From: Agromyces lapidis
Lineage (GTDB): Bacteria > Actinomycetota > Actinomycetes > Actinomycetales > Microbacteriaceae
DNA length: 64,000 nucleotides
Direction of reading: 5' to 3'
Assembly: GCF_009749405.1 (NCBI RefSeq)
Contig: NZ_WBIQ01000008.1
Coordinates: 304,532-368,531 of the forward strand
Shown: one piece after another, positions 36,838 through 45,022 of the stretch
Position numbering within the stretch: position 1 is the first letter of the stretch
Layout: each line of letters opens with the position of its first letter
Program-made: the position numbers and the translations under genes
The notes under the pieces: model-generated
What the model was told of the DNA's origin: nothing
The model's input: only the letters and a program-made list of their open reading frames with translations
Database searches by the model: none

Positions 36838-38352
36838 ATGTCCGAGTCAGCTCACCCCTTCACCCAGGCCACCGGCAGCGATGTCCGTGTGCGCTTCTGC
36901 CCCTCACCGACCGGCACGCCGCACGTCGGCCTCGTGCGCACCGCCCTGTTCAACTGGGCCTACGCGCGTCACACCGGCGGCACCTTCGTGTTCCGCATCG
37001 AAGACACCGACGCCGCCCGCGACAGCGAAGAGAGCTACGAGCAACTGCTCGACGCGCTCACCTGGCTCGGCCTCGACTGGGACGAGGGCGTCGGCGTCGG
37101 CGGCCCCCACGAGCCGTACCGGCAGTCGCAGCGCGCCGGCATCTACGCCGAGGTCATCGAGAAGCTGAAGGCCTCGGGCCACGTGTACGAGAGCTACTCG
37201 ACCGCTGAAGAGATCGATGCCCGCAACGAGGCCGCGGGCCGGCCGAAGCAGCTCGGCTACGACAACTTCGACCGCGATCTCACCGACGAGCAGAAGGCCG
37301 CGTTCCGCGCCGAGGGTCGCGAGCCCGCACTGCGCCTGCGCGTGCCGGAGGTCGACCTCGGCTTCGACGACCTCGTGCGCGGCGAGATCAGCTTCCCCGT
37401 GGGCAACACGATCGACTTCGTCGTGGTGCGCCCGAACGGCGCCCCGCTCTACACGCTCGTGAACCCTGTCGACGACGCCCTCATGGGCATCACGCACGTG
37501 CTGCGCGGTGAAGACCTGCTCTCGTCGACGCCGCGCCAGATCGCGCTGTACCACGCGCTCATCGACATCGGCGTGACCACCTTCGTGCCGCGCTTCGGCC
37601 ACCTGCCCTACGTCATGGGCGAGGGCAACAAGAAGCTCTCGAAGCGCGACCCCGAGTCGAACCTGTTCCACCACCGCGACCGCGGCTTCATCCCCGAGGG
37701 GTTGCTCAACTACCTCGCGCTCCTCGGCTGGGGCTTCTCGGCCGACCGCGATGTGTTCAGCCGCGACGAGCTCGTCGCCGCGTTCGACGTCGAGAACGTC
37801 AACCCGAACCCGGCCCGCTTCGACCTGAAGAAGGCCGAGGCGATCAACGGCGACCACATCCGCCAGCTCGACGTCGCCGACTTCGCCGCGCGCACCGTGC
37901 CGTACCTGCAGTCCGCGGGTGCCGTCTCGACGCCGATCGCGCCCGGTGAGGAGGCGATCCTCGCCGAGGCCGCCCCCCTCGTGCAGGAGCGCATCAACCT
38001 GCTCGGCGAGGCGCCCGGCATGCTCGGCTTCCTCTTCACCGACGCCGACTCGCTCGAGTACGACGAGGCCGCCGTCGGCGCGCTGCCGGCCGACACGGCC
38101 GCGGTGCTCGCCGCAGCCCGCAACGCCCTCGACGCGCTGCCCGCCGAGGCGTGGGGCACCGCCGAGATCGAGGAGGCGCTGCGCGCCGCGCTCATCGACG
38201 GACTGGGCCTCAAGCCCCGCGTGGCCTTCGGCCCCGTGCGCACCGCAGTGTCGGGCCGCCGCGTCTCGCCGCCGCTGTTCGAGTCGATGCAGATCCTCGG
38301 CAAGGTCGACTCGCTCGCGCGCGTCGACCGGCTCGCGGCGCTCATCGGCTGA
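36838..38352 (+). CDS. gltX: Glutamate--tRNA ligase
   Basis: GltX charges tRNA-Glu; in many actinobacteria it also charges tRNA-Gln with glutamate for later amidation. The 504-aa protein is a discriminating or non-discriminating bacterial GluRS. It has the HIGH-type motif [11 protein letters not shown] at 21-31, [27 protein letters not shown] and the KMSKS-type loop NKKLSKRD near 265, followed by the helical anticodon-binding domain. The first ATG of the longer open frame (36787) lies in the lysR gene; the start at 36838 has a -10 box in leaderless position. A tRNA-Gln gene lies 228 bp downstream. Confidence 0.96.
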   Translation: MSESAHPFTQATGSDVRVRFCPSPTGTPHVGLVRTALFNWAYARHTGGTFVFRIEDTDAARDSEESYEQLLDALTWLGLDWDEGVGVGGPHEPYRQSQRAGIYAEVIEKLKASGHVYESYSTAEEIDARNEAAGRPKQLGYDNFDRDLTDEQKAAFRAEGREPALRLRVPEVDLGFDDLVRGEISFPVGNTIDFVVVRPNGAPLYTLVNPVDDALMGITHVLRGEDLLSSTPRQIALYHALIDIGVTTFVPRFGHLPYVMGEGNKKLSKRDPESNLFHHRDRGFIPEGLLNYLALLGWGFSADRDVFSRDELVAAFDVENVNPNPARFDLKKAEAINGDHIRQLDVADFAARTVPYLQSAGAVSTPIAPGEEAILAEAAPLVQERINLLGEAPGMLGFLFTDADSLEYDEAAVGALPADTAAVLAAARNALDALPAEAWGTAEIEEALRAALIDGLGLKPRVAFGPVRTAVSGRRVSPPLFESMQILGKVDSLARVDRLAALIG

Positions 38353-38384
38353 CCTCCACGGTCTGCCGCAGCATCGCTGCACGT

Positions 38385-38420
38385 GACGGATGCCCCGGGG
38401 TTCGCCCCGGGGCATCCGTC
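38385..38420 (+). terminator. Terminator hairpin after gltX
   Basis: A perfect 16-bp stem (GACGGATGCCCCGGGG and complement) with a TTCG loop lies 33 nt after the gltX stop. The GGATGCCCCGG part is shared with the serA terminator. Confidence 0.8.
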
Positions 38421-38446
38421 GTCGGTGCCGGGTTCGCCCGACCGTC

Positions 38447-38481
38447 GGTCGAGGAGCGAGCGAAGCTCGTGCATCGAGACC
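38447..38481. repeat. REP-like intergenic element, copy 2 (GGTCGAG...ATCGAGACC)
   Basis: Same ends as the element at 7664-7696, with an inner GAGC-GAGCGAA-GCTC stem. Confidence 0.6.
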
Positions 38482-38517
38482 CGTGCGGCCGCCGCGACCC
38501 GCCGAGTTCAGCTCAGT

Positions 38518-38546
38518 TTGGGAGTCTCCCGATAATCGGCTACAGT
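38518..38546 (+). promoter_or_regulatory. Promoter of tRNA-Gln
   Basis: TTGGGA (38518-38523) and TACAGT (38541-38546) are 17 nt apart. The predicted start lies about 28 nt before the tRNA. Confidence 0.5.
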
Positions 38547-38580
38547 TGACTCTCGGCGCGGGGCTCCGGTTTCACGCCAT

Positions 38581-38652
38581 TGGGGTATGGTGTAATTGGC
38601 AACACGGCTGATTCTGGTTCAGTTGTTCTTGGTTCGAGTCCAGGTACCCCAG
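38581..38652 (+). tRNA. tRNA-Gln (anticodon CUG)
   Basis: The 72-nt sequence folds as a cloverleaf: acceptor TGGGGTA/TACCCCA, D stem GTGT/ACAC, anticodon stem GCTGA/TCAGT with loop TTCTGGT (anticodon CTG at 38614-38616) and T arm CTTGG-TTCGAGT-CCAGG. The discriminator is G, as usual for tRNA-Gln. CCA is not encoded. Confidence 0.95.
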
Positions 38653-38659
38653 CAGAGAG

Positions 38660-38683
38660 AAACCCCCGGTTCGCCGGGGGTTT
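38660..38683 (+). terminator. Rho-independent terminator of tRNA-Gln
   Basis: A 10-bp stem (AAACCCCCGG / CCGGGGGTTT) with a TTCG loop is followed by a further T. It is the only terminator in the window that approaches a U-tract. Confidence 0.85.
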
Positions 38684-38702
38684 TCGTGTTTCTCGGCTGG
38701 GG

Positions 38703-39563
38703 TCACGAGGCGCCCTCGGGTCGTTCATCGCCCTGGGCGGCGCGAGCGCGGCGCTCGGATCGCACCCGCGCAACTGCCGTCGCGGCGATCACGACGGCCG
38801 TTGCGATCAGTGCTGCGATGCCGGTCGTCACCGAATGCGGCTCGTCGGCGAGTCGGGCGACGGCGACCCAGCCGAGGCCCCAGCACAGCGACAGGGCGGG
38901 GGCGATGCGCCCGCCGCCCCAGAGCGCGAGTGCGACTCCGGCTGCGGCCGCGACGGCCAGCACGAGCACCGCCCAGATCTCGGGGTCGAGGCCGAAACCG
39001 TCGAAGCCGACGGCGACGAGCACCGCGGTGGCGTTGGCCGCGGTCGCGATGACGACCCATCCGAGGTACAAACCGATCGATCCGTCGGCGACGACCGCCT
39101 CGACCCGGTTCTTCGGGGGCGCGCTGCGCAGCACGACGAAGAGTCGGCAGAGCACGGCGAGGAGGACGACGATGATCGGCAGGCTGAGGACGAGGAGGTC
39201 GAGCTGCACGCTCGAGATCCAGACGGCGTTGAGCACCAGCGATGCGGTCACCCACCACCCGAGCCGGCGCTGGCGCTCGTCGTGGCGCTGGGCGGGAAGC
39301 GCCTGCCAGATCGCGTAGGCGAGCATCCCGGCGTAGATCACGCTCCAGATGCGGAACGCGCCGGTGCCGGGGGCGATCAGCGTCGAATCGGCGTCGAGCG
39401 CACCGCCGGCCGCGTCCTGGATCGGCGTGCCGACGACGACACCGGAGCCGATGAACGCCGCGACGATCGCGAGCACCGAACTGACGAGGACGACGACCTG
39501 CCTGGCGGCGTCGCGCGGACCGGCGGCATCGTGGATCGATGAGCGGGAAGCGGTGGCGGTCAC
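38703..39563 (-). CDS. TspO/MBR-related multi-spanning membrane protein
   Basis: A 286-aa protein starting at GTG (39563) with GGAAGGA about 8 nt upstream. Its eight or so hydrophobic segments include FRIWSVIYAGMLAYAIWQAL and LGWWVTASLVLNAVWISSVQ, which resemble the tryptophan-rich signature of TspO/MBR-related proteins. It is longer than classical TspO (~160 aa) and has fewer tryptophans, so it belongs to an extended, uncharacterised branch. Ligands of TspO include tetrapyrroles. It is divergent from the ArsR gene across the CTTGT-type sites and may be under the same control. Confidence 0.75.
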   Translation of the reverse strand: MTATASRSSIHDAAGPRDAARQVVVLVSSVLAIVAAFIGSGVVVGTPIQDAAGGALDADSTLIAPGTGAFRIWSVIYAGMLAYAIWQALPAQRHDERQRRLGWWVTASLVLNAVWISSVQLDLLVLSLPIIVVLLAVLCRLFVVLRSAPPKNRVEAVVADGSIGLYLGWVVIATAANATAVLVAVGFDGFGLDPEIWAVLVLAVAAAAGVALALWGGGRIAPALSLCWGLGWVAVARLADEPHSVTTGIAALIATAVVIAATAVARVRSERRARAAQGDERPEGAS

Positions 39564-39661
39564 GAGTGCATTCCTTCCGTCGCATTGCGGTGCTCCGTCA
39601 GCTTCGCATCCCGGCGGTCGGGCGTCAGCCCCGTTGACATCGCGACGCCTCCGCCCCGACT

Positions 39662-39697
39662 ATGCACAAGAAGACTTGTACAAAAAGCCTTGTGCAT
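39662..39697. promoter_or_regulatory. Operator cluster with CTTGT half-sites (ArsR candidate)
   Basis: A perfect 9-bp inverted repeat ATGCACAAG (39662-39670) / CTTGTGCAT (39689-39697) encloses the palindrome TTGTACAA (39676-39683). It lies 15 bp before the ArsR ATG at 39712. Confidence 0.65.
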
Positions 39698-39711
39698 CTA
39701 TCGTGGTGCGC

Positions 39712-40281
39712 ATGGAGACGACCCCCGACCCCGATGGCATCCGCGACATCGTCGACGCCGATGTGCTGAAGGCGTTCACGCATCCGCTGCGCAACCGCCT
39801 GTACGACCTGCTCGCCGTCGACGGGCCGGCGACCGTCTCGATGCTCGCCGAGCGGGCGGGCGTCGCGATCGGCAGCGTGAGCCACCACCTCGGCATCCTG
39901 GCCAGGGCGGGGCTCGTCGTCGAGGCGCCCGAACTCGCCCGCGACGCCCGCGAGCACTGGTGGCAGCGTGCGCAGCGCGGCATCCGCTGGTCGTCGTCGC
40001 GCCTCGCCGACCCGGCGGCGCGCACGATCGCCGACTCGCTCGAGGCGCAGATGCTCCAGGAGCAGCACGACCGGGCCCGGCAGTGGCTCGACGAGCGCGA
40101 CGCGCGGCCCGAGTGGTCCGAGGTCGCGTTCGCGCACCAGTCGCGCCTCTGGCTCAGCCCCGCAGAGCTCGCCGAGCTCGACGAGGCGATCGTGGCCCTG
40201 GTCCGCTCGTACTCCGGGCGCGACCACGACGGGCGGGAGGCGGTGCTCATGTGGGCGCGCGCGTTCCCGAACCGGCCGTGA
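39712..40281 (+). CDS. ArsR family winged-helix regulator
   Basis: A 189-aa protein with an N-terminal ArsR/HTH_20 domain: VLKAFTHPLRNRLYDLLAVD, then VSMLAERAGVAIGSVSHHLG and ILARAGLVVE (residues ~15-75). The C-terminal half is helical (RWSSSRLADPAARTIADSLE). No metal-binding cysteine pair is visible, so it is likely to sense something other than metals. It starts just downstream of the operator cluster and overlaps the GTG of an MFS transporter gene by 4 nt, so it probably represses its own operon. Confidence 0.9.
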   Translation: METTPDPDGIRDIVDADVLKAFTHPLRNRLYDLLAVDGPATVSMLAERAGVAIGSVSHHLGILARAGLVVEAPELARDAREHWWQRAQRGIRWSSSRLADPAARTIADSLEAQMLQEQHDRARQWLDERDARPEWSEVAFAHQSRLWLSPAELAELDEAIVALVRSYSGRDHDGREAVLMWARAFPNRP

Positions 40282-41621
40282 GCGTCGAGCAGGCCCGGCG
40301 CCCCGAGGGGGCTTCGGGTTCGGAGGTCGCGGAGGTGGTGCTGCGGGCCCCGGCGGCCCCTGCACGGGGCGCGGGCGGCGGGGGCCTTCGGCGCAACCGA
40401 GACTTCCTGCTGCTCTGGGCGGGGGAGGCGGCGTCGGTCACCGGCGCCGGGATGACCAGCGTGCTGCTGCCGCTCGTCGCCGTCGACCTCCTCGACGCCT
40501 CGGCGACGTGGATGGGTGTCATCGCCGCGGCCACCTGGCTGCCGTGGCTCGTCGTGGGGCTGCCCATCGGCGCATGGGTCGACGGCCGGTCGCCGCGCGG
40601 CGTGATGATCGGCGCGAACACGGTCTCGATGCTGGCGTACGCCTCGGTGCCCCTCGCCGCGATCATCGGCGTGCTGAACCTCTGGCAACTGGTCGTGGTC
40701 GCGCTCGTCGTCGGCACGGGCACGATCGCGTTCAGGTCCGCGTACACGAAACTGCTCGTGCGCATCGTGCCCGAGCACGATCGGCCGGTCGCCAACAGCC
40801 TGCTGTTCGGCACCGAGAATGCCGCCAACACGGTGGGGCCCGGGCTCGGCGGCCTCGTCGGCCAGCTCGTGGGCCCGGTGAAGGGCATGCTCGGCGAGGC
40901 GCTCGGACTCGCGATCTCGCTCGTCTGCCTCGTGCTGATGCGGCCGCACCTCGCGGCGTCGACGCCGCGTCGCGAGCCGCTCCGGGCGTCGGTGCGATCG
41001 GGGCTCCGGCTCGTGTTCGGCGACCGGCGGCTGCGGTTCTTCGCCCTCCAGGGGGCGGTCGCGAACTTCGGACTCATCGGTCAGCAGGCCGTCCTCGTGC
41101 TGTGGCTGAGTCGCGAACTGCAGCTCGACTCCGCCGTGATCGGCATCGTCTTCGCCGTCTCCTCGGTCGGCGGCATCGTCGGTGCGCTGGCCGCGCCCGC
41201 GCTCGGGCGCCTGCTCGGCGACGCCCGGGGTGTCAGCATCACGCTGACCGTCGCGGGGCTCATGCTGCCCCTGCTCGCCTTCGCGCAGCCCGGCCCGGTG
41301 CTCTGGATCGTGGTCTCGGCGAACGCCGTCGCCGTTGCGGGCATCGTCGCCGCGAACGTGCTGCGTCGCACCTGGGTGCAGTCGTACGTGCCCGAGCACA
41401 TGCTCGCGCGGCAGAGCACGAGCGCGCAGCTCGTGAACTTCGCGGGCATGCCGATCGCGGGTGTGCTGGCCGGGGTGCTCGCCGAGCAGTGGGGGCCGGC
41501 GCCGGTGATCTTCGTCATGGGCGTCGTGGCGCTCGCCGCGAACGCCGCTTCGTGGCTGCAGCCCTGGCTCCGCCGGCGCGACCTCCCGCGCGGCACGGCT
41601 GCGATCGCGGAGGAGCGCTGA
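40278..41621 (+). CDS. MFS transporter (12-helix, MFS_3/enterobactin-exporter-like)
   Basis: A 447-aa transporter starting at GTG in a GTGA overlap with the ArsR gene. After a ~38-aa Gly/Ala-rich tail it begins RRNRDFLLLWAGEAASVTGA, the usual first-helix signature of the MFS_3 group. The motif A loop is GAWVDGRSPRGVMIG. Later segments include NSLLFGTENAANTVGPGLGG and VLRRTWVQSYVPEHMLARQ. It probably exports a small hydrophobic compound. Co-transcription with an ArsR-type repressor implies induction by a substrate. Confidence 0.9.
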   Translation: MSVEQARRPEGASGSEVAEVVLRAPAAPARGAGGGGLRRNRDFLLLWAGEAASVTGAGMTSVLLPLVAVDLLDASATWMGVIAAATWLPWLVVGLPIGAWVDGRSPRGVMIGANTVSMLAYASVPLAAIIGVLNLWQLVVVALVVGTGTIAFRSAYTKLLVRIVPEHDRPVANSLLFGTENAANTVGPGLGGLVGQLVGPVKGMLGEALGLAISLVCLVLMRPHLAASTPRREPLRASVRSGLRLVFGDRRLRFFALQGAVANFGLIGQQAVLVLWLSRELQLDSAVIGIVFAVSSVGGIVGALAAPALGRLLGDARGVSITLTVAGLMLPLLAFAQPGPVLWIVVSANAVAVAGIVAANVLRRTWVQSYVPEHMLARQSTSAQLVNFAGMPIAGVLAGVLAEQWGPAPVIFVMGVVALAANAASWLQPWLRRRDLPRGTAAIAEER

Positions 41622-41646
41622 GCGCAACCTGTTCCGTTCACGCTTG

Positions 41647-41671
41647 ACGTACTACGTCACACATAGTACGT
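41647..41671. promoter_or_regulatory. PadR operator dyad ACGTACT-N11-AGTACGT
   Basis: Perfect 7-bp arms overlap TTGACG (41644-41649), a likely -35, and lie 40 bp before the padR start. Confidence 0.55.
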
Positions 41672-41710
41672 TCGGGGGTGCATCACCCGAAGAGCCGAAT
41701 GGAGGTCGTG

Positions 41711-42043
41711 ATGATCAGTGCCGACGCGATCCGCGGGTACGTCGACCTCATGGTCCTGTCGCTGTTGCGGCAGCGGCCGTCGTACGCGTACGAGCTCGCA
41801 CAGCAGATCCACTCCGTGACCGGCGCCGAGTACACGATCAAGCAGACCACGCTGTACTCCGCGGTCAAGCGCCTCGAAGGGGCGGGGCTCGTCACCTCGT
41901 ACGCCGGGGCATCCGAGTCGGGCAAACCGCGCACCTACTACCGCATCACCGACGAGGGTCTCGCCCACCTCGAGCTGAAGGTCGCCGAGTGGCGCGACAC
42001 GAAGTCGGTCGTCGACCGATTCATCGAAGGAGTCGAAGCATGA
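41711..42043 (+). CDS. PadR family transcriptional regulator
   Basis: A 110-aa PadR protein: VDLMVLSLLRQRPSYAYELA, then YTIKQTTLYSAVKRLEGAGL and GKPRTYYRITDEGLAHL form the winged helix, with a short C-terminal dimerisation helix. The ATG at 41711 is chosen because GGAGG lies 5 nt upstream. It overlaps the next gene by ATGA; PadR plus a permease-prefix membrane protein is a common two-gene unit in actinobacteria and Firmicutes. Confidence 0.93.
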   Translation: MISADAIRGYVDLMVLSLLRQRPSYAYELAQQIHSVTGAEYTIKQTTLYSAVKRLEGAGLVTSYAGASESGKPRTYYRITDEGLAHLELKVAEWRDTKSVVDRFIEGVEA

Positions 42044-43092
42044 ACGTCATCACCGCCTACCTCGAGACGATGTTCGGCGCCTACGCGCCGACCGCGAAGC
42101 TGCTCGAGGCGAAGGCCGAGCTGCACACGATGATGGAGGACGCCTACCACGGGTACCTCGCCCAGGGCCTGTCCGAGAACGAGGCCGTCGGCCGGGTCAT
42201 CACCGAGTTCGGCAACCTCGACGAGCTCGCGCCGCAGCTCGGCATCAGCGCCGAGATCGCGCCTCCGGCGACGGTGCCCGCGGCGGCCGCCGTGCGCCCC
42301 GCAGTCGCCCGGCCCGCGCCGGTCACGCAGGAGGAGGCAGAGCGCTACGCCGAGGCGCGCCGCACGGGCGAGCCGCGCCTCGCGCTCGCGGTGGCGATGT
42401 TCGTCGTCTCGCCCGCGCCGCTCATCGCACTCGCGACGCTCACCGGCGGCGGCGCGATCGCCCTCGACCCTCAGGTGGGCGTGATGATCGGCCTCGCCTG
42501 TCTGCTCGTGATCGTGGCGGTCGCCGTCATGATGACGGTACAGCGAGGTCAGCAGCTCGAGCCGTTCGTGCGGCTCACCACGGGGGCGTTCACGAGATCG
42601 CCCGGCGTCGATCGGTGGGCGAGGAACCTCGCGGCCGAGGCGTCGCCCAGGCGCACGACCGCCCTGCAGATCTCGATCGGCCTCTGGATCCTCGCGGTGA
42701 CCCCGGTGCTCGCCATGAGCCTGCTGGCCCCGAGCGAGGTCACGAACAGCTGGATCGGGGTCGCGGTCGCCGCGATGCTCGGCATCGTCGCCACCGGCCT
42801 GCTCATCTTCCTCCCGAGCAACTGGGCGACGTCGGTCGCCGAGACGCTCACCCAGGCCGAGGGCACCGAGGCCGGCGTCGGTGCCGACGGCCGCCGCAGC
42901 ATCGTCGGGGTGATCTCGGCGTTCTACTGGCCGCTCGTCGTCGTCGCCTTCCTCGCCTGGAGCTTCATCGGCGGCGACTGGGGTCGCTCGTGGATCATCT
43001 GGCCGATCGCGGCCGTGCTCTTCGCGGCGATCTCCTCGGGCCTGCACGCGGTGGAGCGCTACCGAACCACCCGCGGGGAGGGCGCGCAGTAG
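42040..43092 (+). CDS. Permease-prefix-domain membrane protein (PadR partner)
   Basis: A 350-aa protein. Residues 1-70 match the permease prefix/HAAS-type helical domain (KLLEAKAELHTMMEDAYHGY, GRVITEFGNLDELAPQLG). A Pro/Ala linker and then about six membrane helices follow, for example LALAVAMFVVSPAPLIALAT and YWPLVVVAFLAWSFIGGDWG near the end. There is no transport motif. Such genes travel with PadR regulators and seem to respond to membrane or antibiotic stress, but the biochemical role is unknown. Confidence 0.85.
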   Translation: MNVITAYLETMFGAYAPTAKLLEAKAELHTMMEDAYHGYLAQGLSENEAVGRVITEFGNLDELAPQLGISAEIAPPATVPAAAAVRPAVARPAPVTQEEAERYAEARRTGEPRLALAVAMFVVSPAPLIALATLTGGGAIALDPQVGVMIGLACLLVIVAVAVMMTVQRGQQLEPFVRLTTGAFTRSPGVDRWARNLAAEASPRRTTALQISIGLWILAVTPVLAMSLLAPSEVTNSWIGVAVAAMLGIVATGLLIFLPSNWATSVAETLTQAEGTEAGVGADGRRSIVGVISAFYWPLVVVAFLAWSFIGGDWGRSWIIWPIAAVLFAAISSGLHAVERYRTTRGEGAQ

Positions 43093-43147
43093 CTGCGAAC
43101 CGGGCGGACGGTCTGCGCCAGCAGCGTCGGCGGGCGCCGGTAGGGTC

Positions 43148-43182
43148 CTCGGTGGAGGCTGATGCCGAGCGCCTCCACCGAG
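43148..43182. promoter_or_regulatory. 12-bp dyad at the predicted transcription start of the YdeI gene
   Basis: CTCGGTGGAGGC / GCCTCCACCGAG with an 11-nt spacer begins 2 nt after TAGGGT (43141-43146), a -10 box, and ends 13 nt before the GTG start. It could be an operator or a 5'-UTR hairpin next to the ribosome-binding site GGGAGA. Confidence 0.55.
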
Positions 43183-43195
43183 CAGGGAGACCGCA

Positions 43196-43777
43196 GTGAG
43201 CGCAGAGATCACCCCCTTCGTCGTGGCCGACCGCGCCGCCTGGCGCGCCTGGCTCGATGCGAACGAAGACGCCTCCGACGGGGTCTGGCTGCTGCTCGCG
43301 AAGAAGGGCACCACCGAGCCGACGACGCTGAACTACGCCGAGGCCCTCGACGAGGCGCTCTGCAGCGGGTGGATCGACGGGCAGAAGCGCAGCCACGACG
43401 ACGCCTGCTTTCTGCAGCGGTTCACGCCGCGGCGGCGCGCCTCGCTGTGGTCGCAGCGCAACATCGGGCTCGTCGAGCAGCTCGTCGGCGAGGGCCGCAT
43501 GCGCGCGCGGGGGCAGGCCGAGATCGACCGCGCCAAGGCCGACGGACGCTGGGAGCGCGCCTACGCCGGTGCGGCCGCAGCACAGGTGCCCGACGATCTC
43601 GCGGCCGCGCTCGCCGCGTCACCCGCGGCAACCGAGCTCTTCGACCGCCTGAACGCCACGAACCGCTACGCCGTGCTCCACCGCATCATCACGGCACCGA
43701 GCGCGACGAGCCGGGCGAACCGACTCGCGAAGCTCGTCGGCGGCCTCGAACGGGGCGAGACGCCGTACCCGCAGTGA
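43196..43777 (+). CDS. YdeI/OmpD-associated family protein
   Basis: A 193-aa soluble protein. The N-terminal signature AAWRAWLDANEDASDGVWLL, LNYAEALDEALCSGWIDGQK and FTPRRRASLWSQRN define the YdeI/OmdA ('bacteriocin-protection') family; the C-terminal helical tail has LFDRLNATNRYAVL. In enterobacteria the family is tied to polymyxin resistance, but its biochemistry is unknown. GTG at 43196 has GGGAGA 7 nt upstream. Monocistronic. Confidence 0.9.
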   Translation: MSAEITPFVVADRAAWRAWLDANEDASDGVWLLLAKKGTTEPTTLNYAEALDEALCSGWIDGQKRSHDDACFLQRFTPRRRASLWSQRNIGLVEQLVGEGRMRARGQAEIDRAKADGRWERAYAGAAAAQVPDDLAAALAASPAATELFDRLNATNRYAVLHRIITAPSATSRANRLAKLVGGLERGETPYPQ

Positions 43778-43866
43778 GTCGGCGCTCACCCGAGCGTCCG
43801 GGTCGACGTGAGCGTGAGACATCCGGCCGCACGAACGACCTGTTCGAGGGCGAGCCGGGCAGTGCT

Positions 43867-43882
43867 TTAGGATAGCCTTACC
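43867..43882 (+). promoter_or_regulatory. DtxR/IdeR-type iron box before the iron ABC operon
   Basis: TTAGGATAGCCTTACC matches the actinobacterial DtxR/IdeR consensus TTAGGTTAGGCTAACC at 13 of 16 positions. It lies 32 bp before the ATG at 43914 and contains a -10-like TAGGAT, so Fe-DtxR would block transcription. Confidence 0.8.
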
Positions 43883-43913
43883 TGCCTGCTTCGGCCCGAA
43901 AGGTCCACCCCCA

Positions 43914-44957
43914 ATGCGTCAGATTCTTCGCCGTGCCGTCGTGCCCGCGATCGCCGTCACCCTCCTGCTCACCGGTTGCGCTGCCGGCGAGACGAGCGGC
44001 ACCGGTGAGGGCGAGCCCGCCGCCGACGGCGATGCCCTCGTCGTCTACAACGCCCAGCACGAGGAGCTGACCCAGGAGTGGGCCGACGCCTTCACGGACG
44101 AGACCGGCATCGAGGTCGTGCTGCGCAACGGCGACGACAGCGAACTCGGCAACCAGCTCGTGCAGGAGGGGGCCGCGTCGAAGGCGGACGTCTTCCTCAC
44201 CGAGAACTCGCCCGCGATGTCGCTCGTCGAGGAGGCCGGCCTCTTCGCCCCCGTCGACGAGGCGACCCTCGCCCTCGTGCCCGAGCAGTACCGTCCGGCA
44301 TCGGGCGCGTGGACGGGCATCGCCGCTCGCTCGACCGTGCTCGTCTACAACCCCGAGCTCATCGACGAGTCCGAGCTTCCGGCCTCGCTCCTCGACCTGC
44401 AGCAGCCCGAGTGGAAGGACCGCTGGGGCGCAGCGCCGGCGAAGGCCGACTTCCAGGCGATCGTCTCGGCGGTGCTCGAGACGCAGGGTGAAGACGGCGC
44501 GCGCGCCTGGCTCGAGGGCATGGCCGAAAACGCGGTCGAGTACCGCAACAACATCGTCACCATGAAGGCGGTCAACGCCGGCGAGGTGCCGGTCGGCATC
44601 ATCTACCACTACTACTGGTACCGCGATCAGGATGCCGCGGCCGAAGACAGCGGCAACACGAAGCTGCACTACTTCGGCAAGCAGGATCCCGGTGCGTTCG
44701 TCAGCATCTCGGGCGGCGGCGTGCTGAAGAACGCGCAGCACCCCGATGAGGCCCAACAGTTCCTCGCGTTCATCGCGGGCGAGCAGGGCCAGCAGATCCT
44801 CGGCGAGGGCTACAGCTTCGAGTACCCGGTCGCCTCGGGCGTGCCCGCCAAGGCCGAGCTGCCTCCGCTCGAGACCCTCGACGCGCCGGTGATCGACCCG
44901 TCGTCGCTCAACGGCCCGAAGGTCATCGAACTCATGACGGAAGCCGGTCTGCTCTGA
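43914..44957 (+). CDS. fbpA: Fe(III) ABC transporter substrate-binding lipoprotein
   Basis: A 347-aa class of FbpA/FutA-type iron-binding proteins. The signal peptide ends in lipobox LLTGC (Cys22), anchoring it outside the membrane. The mature part begins VVYNAQHEELTQEWADAF, and the iron-site tyrosines are likely in GIIYHYYWYRDQ near residue 225. It delivers ferric iron to the downstream permease. The DtxR box directly upstream implies expression under iron limitation. First gene of a three-gene operon. Confidence 0.93.
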   Translation: MRQILRRAVVPAIAVTLLLTGCAAGETSGTGEGEPAADGDALVVYNAQHEELTQEWADAFTDETGIEVVLRNGDDSELGNQLVQEGAASKADVFLTENSPAMSLVEEAGLFAPVDEATLALVPEQYRPASGAWTGIAARSTVLVYNPELIDESELPASLLDLQQPEWKDRWGAAPAKADFQAIVSAVLETQGEDGARAWLEGMAENAVEYRNNIVTMKAVNAGEVPVGIIYHYYWYRDQDAAAEDSGNTKLHYFGKQDPGAFVSISGGGVLKNAQHPDEAQQFLAFIAGEQGQQILGEGYSFEYPVASGVPAKAELPPLETLDAPVIDPSSLNGPKVIELMTEAGLL

Positions 44958-45022
44958 CCACGACCGAGACCGCGCCGCCGACGGTCGCGACGCATCGGCG
45001 TCGGGCGCCCGTCGGCCTGGTC

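Noticed and set aside
39585..41621. An apparent ArsR-MFS fusion protein of 678 residues
   Set aside because: The first ~230 residues are an out-of-frame reading of the ArsR gene; the transporter starts at the GTG at 40278.
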